Origin: Acidobacteriota bacterium | GTDB lineage: Bacteria; Acidobacteriota; Terriglobia; Bryobacterales; Bryobacteraceae | Length of the DNA: 37,803 nt | Assembly: GCA_018268715.1 (NCBI GenBank) | Contig: JAFDVZ010000028.1 | Location: 1-37,803 of the forward strand | Reading direction: 5' to 3' | Shown here: in pieces, positions 1-8,561 of the stretch | How the letters are laid out: every line of letters starts with the position of its first letter | How positions within the stretch are numbered: position 1 is the stretch's first letter | Translations under genes and position numbers: made by a program | Notes under the pieces: generated by a model | Seen by the model: only the letters and a program-made list of their open reading frames with translations | What the model was told of the DNA's origin: nothing | Databases searched by the model: none

Positions 1-62
1 TCAAAGTGCTTGACACGCGCCGCGCGCTCCGGGAGTTGGTGCTGAAAGACGATCTTAAATAA
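1..62 (+). CDS. C-terminal fragment of an upstream gene (partial)
   Basis: Reading from base 3, nineteen sense codons (ending in Leu-Lys-Asp-Asp-Leu-Lys) run to a TAA at 60-62. The peptide is rich in Arg, Leu, Lys and Asp, as expected of a helical protein C-terminus. The gene starts outside the window and is too short here to identify. Its strand matches the giant helicase gene 420 bases downstream, so the two could belong to one accessory locus, but that is a guess. Confidence 0.3.
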   Translation, partial: KVLDTRRALRELVLKDDLK

Positions 63-483
63 ACGATAGAGCGCAAGTGATGGAGCGTCGAAGCGATGCC
101 AATTCCGAACCCGGTTCTGCTACCTGAGAGCCTCAATATGAATACGACATTCGCCGCAGTTGCGGCTATTTATCACTTGAAGGCGCTCCTTGAGAGCCAC
201 GACTATCGCCGACAACATGGCCGTATTATCGGGGACGACAACCACGACCCGTGGACTCGATCTCGAAGTCACCCAATTCCAGACGGCGTTGCTCCGTGTG
301 ACACGGCCCTTCGGCGCCTCTTCTACCAGGGCGACACGGTAGCCGATGACGCCGCGCCAGTTGTAGAGGCCGGATACACCGACCGGCAGAAGCCGAGGAC
401 TACCAGACCGTTGGTAAAGGGATAGAATCGGTTATCGCGACATCTGACATCCGCTGCAGGCGGATCATGACCTGGGAAGAGCA
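63..483. other. Leader / intergenic stretch without a convincing gene
   Basis: About 420 bases separate the upstream gene fragment from the helicase start. A plus-strand frame is open from 96 to 425 (109 codons; an internal ATG at 138 gives 95). The minus strand is also open from 431 to 123, but has no plausible start codon near its beginning. Neither translation resembles a family I know, and the plus-strand one shows no signal peptide, membrane segment or motif. A small unknown gene is possible; otherwise this is promoter/leader for the helicase, or decayed sequence. Confidence 0.35.
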
Positions 484-3400
484 ATGCCGGGCACTGCGGA
501 CAGCGAACCTCTGGAGCAAGCGTCTCCGAACATCAGCAGCGACTTCCTGACCGGAAACACCGAGATCGGACTCGACCGTATACGGACCCGTCTGCTCGAT
601 CTCACAAACCGCAACAGACTCCTGAACTTCAGGTTCTCCGCGTCCTCGTCTCTTCGCGTCGTCGGTGTTTCAATCGATTCGGCGTTCAAGCGCCTGTGGG
701 ACAACGGAAAGCTCGCGTTCCTCCCCGTTCCCGATCCGGATCCGCCCGCTAGCGAGAAAGACCGACCCGCGAAGGACTACGCCGAGGAACTGGGCTGGAG
801 CACGTCATTCGACCTAGACGACGCCGAAGAGGATGAAGTCAGGTCTCTCCCCGTGCTGCTCTACCAGGAGCGGCTCGACACGGTCGGCCGCAAGATCGGA
901 ACCGCTGCCAGAACCGCCATAGAGGAATCCGGCACCAACATGTTGTACCTCATATTCGGATTCCTCGAATGGTACGAATCGGACGACTCCAAGCAGCCCC
1001 ATCTCGCACCGCTCGTCAGCGTTCCCGTCACGATCGACCGGACAGGCGGAAGGGCTCGCGCGATCGACACTGTCATCGAGGCATCCGGCGAGGACATCGA
1101 GACAAACCTGTCGCTCGTCGAGAAGATGCGCCGCGACTTTGGCTTGGAGCTGCCGTTTCTCGAAGACGAGGATACGCCAATCATGTACTTCGAGAAGTTC
1201 GTCGAGATTCTCAAGGTCAAGAAGCAATGGCGCATACGGCGCCAGATCAGCCTCGCCCTCTTGAGCTTCGGCAAACTCCTCATGTATCGGGACCTCGATC
1301 CCAAAAACTGGCCGAAGGCGGCGAGCATCGCGAAGCACCCGCTCGTGCGCGAGCTGTTCGAAGGCTCGAAGAGTCCGACGGTCAGCTTGGCGGAAGAGTT
1401 CCCAATCGACGCGCCGGAAATCGAGAAGGAGGTCCCGCACCTCATTCGGGATGCGGACAGCTCGCAGCACAGCGCGCTCATTCACGCACTCCGCGGCCAG
1501 AACCTGGTCATCGAGGGACCGCCGGGGACGGGAAACTCGCAGACGATCACAAACCTGATCGCGGCGGCTCTCGCGAAAGGGAAGACGGTCCTCTTCGTCT
1601 CGGAGAAGTTAGCCGCCCTTGAGGTCGTCCGTCGACGACTCGACGACGCCGGCCTGGGAATGTTCTGCCTGGAACTGCACAGCCACAAAACAAAAAAGGG
1701 CGTGCTGATCAACGACCTTACGCAACGTCTCAAAATGAAGGGGTCGTTCAAAGACCCCCGCGACCTTGATCGTCACCTCGCGGTCGTCGCCGACAAAAAG
1801 CGTCTGCTGACGCGCTATGCCTCACTTATCAACAAGACAGTTCAGCCGCTCGACGCGACTGTGTTCGACGTTCTTTGGGCACGCGACCGCTGGAGTCAGC
1901 AAACCGCCCCGTACCGTGGCCGACTTGCGCAGTTGTTCCTTCCCGTCGTCCTGCGGTACACGCCGACAGACGTAACGCAGGCCGAGCATCTTCTCTCCGC
2001 CTACGCGCAACACCTGACCGCCGTCTTGCCTGCGGGTGGGACCATCAGCGAACACCCCTGGGCATGGGTCACCAAACCGGTCGGATTCGTCGGCGAGGAG
2101 AGGATCTTCGCCCTCCTGGAGGATCTGCTCCTTCACCTCAAGCAGGCTGACCAGTGCAGCTCGGAACTGGGGCAAGCTGCCGGGATCGCGCTCCCGAACA
2201 CGGTCCGCGGCCTCGACGATGCATCAGTGCGCGTGTCGTCCATCCCTAGCCCGCCGAAGGCTCTGCGGCGGGACCTACTCGAATGGTGCCGCTCAGTGAG
2301 CAATCGTCGGCTGTTGTCACAATTCTTGGCTCATGCGGAGTGCTTCCAGCGGCAAGTCAAGGTCTTGAGGGCGCATCTCGATAACGTCGATGCCGTCATC
2401 GCTCCAACAGGCATCGAACGGTTGTCCGCCGCAGTGGCGTCACTTGATCGACTAGGGATCGACAATGCCTCAATTACCGGAGTAAGGGACATCAGGACCA
2501 AATGCCAACAGTTTTCCGGCCTGCTGCTCGACGCCAGGAACTCGTTCTGCGAGCTTTGGGCCTTGGTCGGATGCGACGCTCCATTCACCATATCCGGCAT
2601 TGGCGTCGTGCTCCAGTCCGCCTTGCTTCTTCACCACGCTCCATTTGACCAGTTGCATTTGCGGCAGCGCAACTTCGAGGATGACCGCGCAAGGCCGGCC
2701 CTCGAAGCAGCAATACGGGAGGCAACCGCTCTCAAGGACTCCGCGACAAGACTCGCAGGTGAGTACGATCTGACTGCCGCGGAGATGTTCACCCCCGCGC
2801 AGCTGATCGAATCCGCCGCCGCCATCGAGCAGGCTCCGCTTTGGCAAAGGATGTTCGGCAGCGACTACAAGCGAGCCGTGGCGGTCCACCGGCAACTCGC
2901 TCCCGGCAGGACTGATGCCGCGCGGAATGACATGAGTCGTGGCTTCCGGAACGTGGCGGAACATGTGCAATGGCGGGCGCGCTTCAATGAAGACGCCGAT
3001 TATCGGCACGTGCTCGGGCCGCATTTCCGGGGCGTCGACACTGCGTGGGACGACCTGCAGACGCTGGTCGCCTGGTACGAGCAGGTGTTCATCGCGCTGC
3101 CGGAGCACCAACCCGAATCGGCTCCATTCCGGCGGTTGCTGTTCGATGCCCGAACCGAGCGCCTAAAGGCGATCAAGACCGCGTTCGCAACGACCAACCA
3201 GGGCCAATTGACGGTGCTGAACTCGGTGCTGTCCCGCCTCGCGGACCTCAGGAACCTCCTACCGAGAAGTCAATCACCAACGTCATCGGGGTCCCTGGAC
3301 CAGATCGGCGCGTATCTGTCCCAGCGCGTCGCGGAACTCAACGAGGTAATCGAGACCTGCGAGGCCTTCGGGATGCGAGACGATGTCCCCGTGCGTGAGC

Positions 3401-5793
3401 TCGCGACGCTTCAGGACGCCGCCGCGGAATGTCGCCGGGCAGTGGACGCGGCGCAAGGCATGGACGAGCTGCGGGCAGCCATTGGGGAATCCGACAGCGG
3501 CGTTGAGACCGATACCGGGCCACTGATGGATTCAGTTCAGTTCGCTGAGGCGGTCACGTCGGCAAGCCTCCCGGCGAGGGCCGTCGAGCGGCTGCTATGT
3601 GCGGATTGTGAGACGAACCATGCGGAACTTCGCCGCGTGCTGACTTCCTCCTTCGAGTGCGGGCAGGCGATCCGCAAGATCGCCAAGGCACTCGGGAAGA
3701 CTTCGGGGGCCGCGATCACGGACTACCTCGAAGAGCCGAGGACATCACTGGAAGGGTTCGCGAGGGCCAACCTCAGCCATCGGGAGGAACTGCCGAAATG
3801 GAACCGCTTCGTCCGTTCCCGCCTCAAGATTCGGGAAGCCGGTCTTGAAAAGCTGACGGCTCTCGCTGAGTCAGGATCGCTCAAAGCGGGGGACCTTGGA
3901 ACGGCGTTCAACTTCGTCCTCTACAACACGCTCGCGTACAGCGTCTTCGGCGAGCACGATGACCTGTCGCAAGTGACTGGAGTCACGCAAGAGTTGATCC
4001 AGCGACAATTCGCGGACGCGGACAGGGAAGCCATCAGGCTGTACAGCGACCGGGTGGCTGCCATAATCGATCGGCGGATGGTTCCCTATGGGAACAAGAA
4101 CGGTCCGGTTCGCACCTGGACGGAGACCGCCCTGATCATAAACGAGGTCAACAAACAGAAGCGTCACATCCCAATTCGGCAGCTCGTGTTGCGATCCGGC
4201 AATGCTCTCCTGGCCCTGAAGCCCTGCTTCATGATGGGGCCTCTGTCGGTGGCGCAATACCTCGCACCGGGCCAGCTGCGGTTCGATCTCGTCGTGATGG
4301 ACGAGGCGTCACAACTGAGGCCCGAGGACGCCATTGGTGCGCTCGCGCGAGGGGGGCAGATCGTCGTCGTCGGCGATCCGAAGCAACTGCCGCCGACGAG
4401 CTTCTTCCAGCGCGTATCCATCGATGCCGATGGCGAGGCGGACGAAGACGTGCGCACCGCCGTCGAAGAAGGGGAGAGCATCTTGGACGTCGCCAGCACG
4501 CTGTTCCAGCCGGTTCGTCGGCTCCGGTGGCACTATCGGTCCCGTCATCATAGCCTGATCGCCTTCTCGAATCACGAGTTCTACCAGCGGGATCTCATAA
4601 TATTCCCTTCGGCGTACCACGAAGACCAATCCCTTGGTGTCCGGTATCGCCCTGTTCCGGACGGCGTCTTCGAGAACAGCCGCAACCCGCGTGAGGCTGC
4701 CGTTGTGGTCGATGCCGTGCTCAACCACATGCGCGAGCATCCGACCGAGTCACTCGGCGTCGTGACTCTGAATTTCGAGCAGAGGGAGCTCCTTGAGGAA
4801 CTACTCGACCGGCGCCTCCGGGACGACCCCGCCGCGGTCGCCTACCAGGAGGCTATGACCGGCGGCCAGGAAACGTTGTTCATCAAGAACCTTGAGAATG
4901 TGCAGGGCGATGAGCGGGATGTAATCTTCATCTCGACAACCTACGGCCCCGATCGGCTCGGGAACCAATTTCAACGCTTTGGACCCATCAACAGCAACGG
5001 CGGTCACCGCCGACTGAACGTCCTTTTCACGCGCGCGAAGAAGCGCACGGTCGTGTTCAGTTCGCTCGATCCTGAGCGCATCCAGACCAACCCCAACAGT
5101 CCGTGGGGCGTGAGAGCGCTCAAACAATACCTGATCTTTGCCCGGACCGGTATTCTGGAGGGCGCTGAGGAGCGCACCGAACAGCCGATAAACGACTTCG
5201 AGCGCTCGGTTGGAACCGTTTTGAGGGAGAAGGGTTACGAGGTTGCGCCTCAGGTCGGTGTGGCGGGGTTCTTCATCGATCTTGGCGTCAAGCACCCGAT
5301 GAAGGCCGGGACATTCATCTTGGGCGTTGAGTGCGACGGCGCAAGCTACCACTCAGGCCGATCTGCCCGAGACCGAGACCGCCTTCGCCAGGAGATACTC
5401 GAAAATCTCGGTTGGAAGATACATCGAATTTGGTCTACGGACTGGTTTAAGAACAGGGAGGGCGAAATCAACAGGCTGCTATCACGGCTCTCGGATATTG
5501 TTCAGAACGATCCCGAGTGCCGCGCCGCTCAGCAAGAAGCCAGTCGGACGGAATCCTTGCGTCAGCGCCTGATCACGTTGCGCGAGTTGGAGATCAAGCC
5601 GGCTTTTCCGGAGACGCCGCCCGAGAGGGGTCTGCTCAAGAAGAGTCTGCTGGATGAGTTTGTGCAGAAGAAGCCTAAGACGAGAGATGACTGGTTCCGC
5701 AAGATCTCACAGAATCTCCGCACCGAGGTCGATCCGAAGCAAATTGGTCGTTTTCTGGATCGCGTATTGGAAGTCATTCGCGAAAACGAGTAG
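484..5793 (+). CDS. Giant DUF4011-type superfamily 1 helicase with PD-(D/E)XK nuclease and DUF3320
   Basis: A 1769-residue protein. The N-terminus (about residues 25-80, with the pattern LLDLTNRNRLLNF) is a DUF4011 module. SF1 (Upf1-like, AAA_11/AAA_12) helicase motifs follow: motif I GPPGTGNSQT at about 345-354, motif II DEAS at 1273-1276, GDPKQLPP at 1297-1304, then HYRS, VQGDERD and NVLFTRAKK. Between motifs I and II lies an insertion of roughly 850 residues, predicted mainly helical. Residues about 1575-1690 form a Vsr/DUF559-like nuclease with candidate metal ligands Asp1599, Glu1616 and Asp1618, followed by RDRDRLRQ; the last 100 residues fit DUF3320. Such single large helicase-nucleases are common in defence islands, so a role in destroying foreign nucleic acid is likely but inferred. 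Oddity: the Walker A lysine is Asn351 (codon AAC, 1534-1536). The start is supported by GGAAGAG about 5 nt upstream. Degenerate mobile-type sequence downstream supports horizontal acquisition. Confidence 0.9.
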   Translation: MPGTADSEPLEQASPNISSDFLTGNTEIGLDRIRTRLLDLTNRNRLLNFRFSASSSLRVVGVSIDSAFKRLWDNGKLAFLPVPDPDPPASEKDRPAKDYAEELGWSTSFDLDDAEEDEVRSLPVLLYQERLDTVGRKIGTAARTAIEESGTNMLYLIFGFLEWYESDDSKQPHLAPLVSVPVTIDRTGGRARAIDTVIEASGEDIETNLSLVEKMRRDFGLELPFLEDEDTPIMYFEKFVEILKVKKQWRIRRQISLALLSFGKLLMYRDLDPKNWPKAASIAKHPLVRELFEGSKSPTVSLAEEFPIDAPEIEKEVPHLIRDADSSQHSALIHALRGQNLVIEGPPGTGNSQTITNLIAAALAKGKTVLFVSEKLAALEVVRRRLDDAGLGMFCLELHSHKTKKGVLINDLTQRLKMKGSFKDPRDLDRHLAVVADKKRLLTRYASLINKTVQPLDATVFDVLWARDRWSQQTAPYRGRLAQLFLPVVLRYTPTDVTQAEHLLSAYAQHLTAVLPAGGTISEHPWAWVTKPVGFVGEERIFALLEDLLLHLKQADQCSSELGQAAGIALPNTVRGLDDASVRVSSIPSPPKALRRDLLEWCRSVSNRRLLSQFLAHAECFQRQVKVLRAHLDNVDAVIAPTGIERLSAAVASLDRLGIDNASITGVRDIRTKCQQFSGLLLDARNSFCELWALVGCDAPFTISGIGVVLQSALLLHHAPFDQLHLRQRNFEDDRARPALEAAIREATALKDSATRLAGEYDLTAAEMFTPAQLIESAAAIEQAPLWQRMFGSDYKRAVAVHRQLAPGRTDAARNDMSRGFRNVAEHVQWRARFNEDADYRHVLGPHFRGVDTAWDDLQTLVAWYEQVFIALPEHQPESAPFRRLLFDARTERLKAIKTAFATTNQGQLTVLNSVLSRLADLRNLLPRSQSPTSSGSLDQIGAYLSQRVAELNEVIETCEAFGMRDDVPVRELATLQDAAAECRRAVDAAQGMDELRAAIGESDSGVETDTGPLMDSVQFAEAVTSASLPARAVERLLCADCETNHAELRRVLTSSFECGQAIRKIAKALGKTSGAAITDYLEEPRTSLEGFARANLSHREELPKWNRFVRSRLKIREAGLEKLTALAESGSLKAGDLGTAFNFVLYNTLAYSVFGEHDDLSQVTGVTQELIQRQFADADREAIRLYSDRVAAIIDRRMVPYGNKNGPVRTWTETALIINEVNKQKRHIPIRQLVLRSGNALLALKPCFMMGPLSVAQYLAPGQLRFDLVVMDEASQLRPEDAIGALARGGQIVVVGDPKQLPPTSFFQRVSIDADGEADEDVRTAVEEGESILDVASTLFQPVRRLRWHYRSRHHSLIAFSNHEFYQRDLIIFPSAYHEDQSLGVRYRPVPDGVFENSRNPREAAVVVDAVLNHMREHPTESLGVVTLNFEQRELLEELLDRRLRDDPAAVAYQEAMTGGQETLFIKNLENVQGDERDVIFISTTYGPDRLGNQFQRFGPINSNGGHRRLNVLFTRAKKRTVVFSSLDPERIQTNPNSPWGVRALKQYLIFARTGILEGAEERTEQPINDFERSVGTVLREKGYEVAPQVGVAGFFIDLGVKHPMKAGTFILGVECDGASYHSGRSARDRDRLRQEILENLGWKIHRIWSTDWFKNREGEINRLLSRLSDIVQNDPECRAAQQEASRTESLRQRLITLRELEIKPAFPETPPERGLLKKSLLDEFVQKKPKTRDDWFRKISQNLRTEVDPKQIGRFLDRVLEVIRENE

Positions 5794-5977
5794 AAGGGAC
5801 GCCGTACGGGGCGTTGCGTCCGGGCGAGGGGATAACTGTTAGTGCCGACGAGAAACAGCGCCAGAAACGCCGGTGAATGTCGGCGCCAGCAGTGCCCCGT
5901 TGGCGGGGACGCGGTAGGAACACTACATCGAGACCCTAAATTCCGCCTGAGCCCGCCGAAACCTGATTTGCTCGGGG
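5794..5977. other. Short intergenic region after the helicase
   Basis: No credible gene is present. The only repeat noticed is a small hairpin in which CCCCG pairs with CGGGG around a TTGG loop near 5897-5910. It is too weak to call a terminator, as no T-tract follows it. Confidence 0.4.
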
Positions 5978-6268
5978 TTGCCGCACACGCGCACCTCCCC
6001 ACGCACCTGCCTTTGCTGTCAGCAACCGTTCCAGCCATCGCCGCGACGCCCCGACCAAGCGGTCTGTAGCCGGAAAGCCTGCCAGGCCCGGAGGCGAAGC
6101 GAATACCGCCGCCGGAAGCGCCAGACCGATCCCGTCTACGCCCAGGTGGTCCGTGACAGCCGCGCCAAATGGCGCGCCGCCCATCCCGACTACCAGAAGA
6201 CCTACCGGCAATCCCACCCCTGCGCCGAGGCGCGCAACCGCGAGCAGCAGCGCCAGCGCGATCGCTAG
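5978..6268 (+). pseudogene. Broken or truncated Cys-rich, Arg-rich zinc-finger-like protein
   Basis: A 96-codon frame from a TTG start. Residues 11-35 hold a Cys-X2-Cys (C11, C14) and a second pair (C30, C35), like a small zinc ribbon. A highly basic segment follows, with the pattern WRAAHPDYQKTYRQSHP and a run of Arg/Gln. I know this architecture (zinc ribbon, then repeated 'HP.Y...YR..HP' units) from uncharacterised proteins found near insertion sequences in Acidobacteria and Planctomycetes. The in-frame TAG at 6266-6268 looks premature: the same frame continues as RQVARLVKNTLVL, which resembles the normal continuation of that family before degenerating. I therefore treat it as a pseudogene remnant. 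It sits just behind the helicase and may mark the edge of an acquired island. No good ribosome site is visible. Confidence 0.5.
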
Positions 6269-6952
6269 CGTCAGGTCGCCCGTCTTGTAAAGAACACCCT
6301 GGTTCTGCTTCGACGGCGTTCCTTTCCGCGATTCGAGACACGGCGCCTCAAGACCGGCATGAACTGCGGCCCGTTCCAAATGGCGATGGAGTACTGGGCT
6401 CCAACTTCCATCGCGGCGTCAACGAGTTCGCAGACTGGCTGGCCTCGTTCCGCGTCACCGATTACGTGCTGTTAGCTTTCGTGCGTGGCTGGGGCTGCAG
6501 CTGCCGCTCGGATCGCTTTCCCGCCTTGGCGGATCCTGATCCGAACTCGCACCATGAGTTTTATCCCCACCAGATCGAGCGCATGCACGGCTGGGACGTC
6601 AAGGTGTGGGCGTCGGAGCGTGTCGCTGCCCTTCGGAAGAGCAAAGGGGCCGACTCCCGTGGCCTTTGACTTGCGCTGGTCGATAGCCAAGTCCGTCCAG
6701 TGGCTGACGACCGAGCCGTTGTTCACGCACCACTGAGGCTTCGCCGTTGTCCGATGTCACCGCTGTTGGAAACACTCAAGGCCGCGACGGAATTTCGGCG
6801 AAAACATGAACGATAGTCCTTCTCCAAATCAATGACGTGCAAGCGCCCACCTCTATCTGCAATAGTTCGCAAGGAGGCCCCTCGGTGGGCCTCTTCCGGG
6901 TTCTCCCGGTCCGGAGTCCGCGGCTCCGGCCGTTCAACAAAACGCCAGGGCG
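6269..6952. other. Degenerate, gene-poor stretch
   Basis: The first about 60 bases continue the frame of the broken zinc-finger ORF. Beyond that, short open frames exist in several phases. One around 6400-6669 contains the phrase FADWLASFRVTDYV, faintly like the segment of IS110-type transposases that reads 'LADWL...V', but the rest does not match and I cannot support a transposase call. GC and codon patterns are irregular. This is most simply decayed mobile-element or island-boundary DNA. Confidence 0.4.
6874..6893. terminator. Hairpin, possible terminator of the dipeptide epimerase gene
   Basis: GAGGCCC at 6874-6880 pairs perfectly with GGGCCTC at 6887-6893 around a six-base loop. It lies about 60 bases beyond the stop of the minus-strand epimerase gene. 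No clear T-run follows on either strand, so intrinsic termination is only possible. Confidence 0.35.
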
Positions 6953-8050
6953 CTAGATTTTCCTCAATCCAAGGCCCGGCCCCGCCGGCAGCACGAGCCT
7001 GCCATCCTTCACCGTCACCCCCGCATACGGGTCATTCGAAATCAACAGATTCCCGTCCAGATCCGCGTAGTCCACCAGCGGCGACAGGTGCGCCGCCGCC
7101 GTCACCGATACCGAACTCGACACCATGCAACCGAGCATGGTCTTCATGCCCAACGCCTTGGCTATCTGGATCATCCGGTGCGCTTCAAGGACGCCGCCCG
7201 CCTTGTCGAGCTTCACGTTCACCCCGTCGAAGGCATCCCGCAGTTTCGGGATATCCCCCGCATGCATGCAGGCCTCATCCGCGATGATCGGGATGTGCAC
7301 GCGGCTCCGAACCCAGCGCGTCTCTTCGATCATTGCGGCCGGCATCGGCTGCTCAACGAACTCCACGCCCATCTTCTCGAGCCAGTTGATCTTGCGGACG
7401 GCTTCTTCCTTGTTCGTCCAGCCTTCGTTGGCGTCCACGCGCAAGGGCTTCCTGGTGATCTGGCGGACCGTGTCCATGGTGGCCTCGTCGTTCGCGAGCC
7501 CCACCTTGATCTTCAACACCGGAAACTGCGCCGCCTCCTCCACCTTCTTGCGCGTCATCTCTGGAGTGTCGATGCCGATCGAGAACGTGGTCAGCGGCGC
7601 GTCCTTCGGATCGAGTCCGAAGTAGCGATACAGCGGCGTCCCGAGCTTCTGCCCAACCCAGTCCATCAACGCCATGTCGAGCGCGGCTTTGCCGGCGAAC
7701 TCGCCCGGTATCCGGCGGAACACCTCGCCGAGCAGCTTCGTGAACTGCCACGGATCCGCCGACAGCAGCATTCCGCGCAGCGATTCGATCGCCGCCTTGG
7801 CCGTCGCGGCGGTTTCCTTATAGCGGGGGATGGGCGCACCCTCGCCGTGTCCGGTGACGCCGTCGCGCGAATAGGCGAGGTGGAACGTATCGCGGAAATC
7901 GCTGGATGACATCACCGTCGTCCACGTATGTCGCAATTTCAGCCGGACAATCCCGGTTTGAAGGGCCGCCGGCCGCTCAGCTCCGCTCAATGCGGGAACG
8001 GCGGTCGCGGCGGCTGAGGCTTTCATCCAGTCGCGTCGAGTCATTGGCAA
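6953..8050 (-). CDS. Exported dipeptide epimerase (enolase superfamily, L-Ala-D/L-Glu epimerase type)
   Basis: A 365-residue member of the mandelate racemase/muconate lactonizing enzyme group. The active-site series is complete: Lys180-X-Lys182 (LKIKVG), metal ligands Asp206 (RVDANEGW), Glu233 (EQP) and Asp258 (ADEA), and the opposing catalytic Lys280 (NVKLDKAGG), then GCM at about 307-309. This pattern is that of dipeptide epimerases, which invert one alpha-carbon of dipeptides such as L-Ala-D-Glu from murein; the exact substrate is inferred. The N-terminus carries a twin-arginine-like signal (TRRDWMK, then an Ala-rich segment ending about residue 23), suggesting export, although many relatives are cytoplasmic. 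It is transcribed alone, convergent with the island region. Confidence 0.88.
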   Translation of the reverse strand: MPMTRRDWMKASAAATAVPALSGAERPAALQTGIVRLKLRHTWTTVMSSSDFRDTFHLAYSRDGVTGHGEGAPIPRYKETAATAKAAIESLRGMLLSADPWQFTKLLGEVFRRIPGEFAGKAALDMALMDWVGQKLGTPLYRYFGLDPKDAPLTTFSIGIDTPEMTRKKVEEAAQFPVLKIKVGLANDEATMDTVRQITRKPLRVDANEGWTNKEEAVRKINWLEKMGVEFVEQPMPAAMIEETRWVRSRVHIPIIADEACMHAGDIPKLRDAFDGVNVKLDKAGGVLEAHRMIQIAKALGMKTMLGCMVSSSVSVTAAAHLSPLVDYADLDGNLLISNDPYAGVTVKDGRLVLPAGPGLGLRKI

Positions 8051-8102
8051 AGAGAACCCTCATGCCAGCGTAACAGGGACGCGGCCGGCCCGGACGCAAA
8101 CG

Positions 8103-8447
8103 CTACTCTTCGATCGTGATGCGCACCGGTTGTTCGAGCAGTTTCGCGTCCGCCCCCTTCGTCTTGATCATCAGGCTGTAGCGGCCGGCCTTCGCCTTGG
8201 AAGGAATCTTGAACTTGATGACGGTCTCGTTCTGGGACACTATTTCGGTCTTAATATCCGTTTTACCGTCGGTCAAATAGAGTTCATCGACCTTCGACGC
8301 GTCAATCTGTTCGCCGGTCGCTCCAATCACATCGCCCACCTTGCCGGAATCCGGATCCACCCCACTGATGCGGCTCGGTTGCGCCCCGAGCACGGGCGCG
8401 AGCGCCAGCACGGCGAAGATCCCGATGATGAGAATTCCGATCCTCAT
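8103..8447 (-). CDS. Small secreted IPT/TIG-domain protein
   Basis: From the internal ATG at 8447 the protein is 114 residues: a signal peptide (MRIGILIIGIF to LGAQPSR) followed by one immunoglobulin-like IPT/TIG fold with the typical start ISGVDPDSGKVGDVI and the ending YSLMIKTKG...VRITIEE. An in-frame ATG at 8501 would add 18 basic residues ahead of the signal peptide. I prefer 8447 because the signal peptide then starts cleanly and GGGAGG lies upstream. IPT/TIG domains bind carbohydrate or protein partners in secreted proteins; no specific role can be read here. It is divergent from the metallo-hydrolase gene and shares a roughly 110-bp intergenic region with it. Confidence 0.75.
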   Translation of the reverse strand: MRIGILIIGIFAVLALAPVLGAQPSRISGVDPDSGKVGDVIGATGEQIDASKVDELYLTDGKTDIKTEIVSQNETVIKFKIPSKAKAGRYSLMIKTKGADAKLLEQPVRITIEE

Positions 8448-8561
8448 TACTGTCTTTTGGCCTCCCGATAGCAACATACGTCGAACGCGCCGTCGATGCA
8501 AGTCCCCCCATGGCTAACCAGCCGCCGCATCGCGAGCTGAGGTAGACTAAAGGATCTCTTT

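Noticed and set aside
123-431. A minus-strand open frame of about 103 codons with a plausible-looking composition
   Set aside because: It has no ATG, and the only GTG is in its middle; the other strand is open too. Neither gives recognisable similarity, so I cannot support a gene.
6400-6669. Possible IS110-type transposase remnant (phrase FADWLASFRVTDYV)
   Set aside because: Only about 14 residues look similar. The downstream catalytic and tail motifs of the family are not visible in any frame, so it is too weak for a mobile-element call.
7088-7909. A 273-codon plus-strand frame opposite the dipeptide epimerase
   Set aside because: The epimerase has a complete set of catalytic residues; the opposite frame is Arg/His-rich without motifs.
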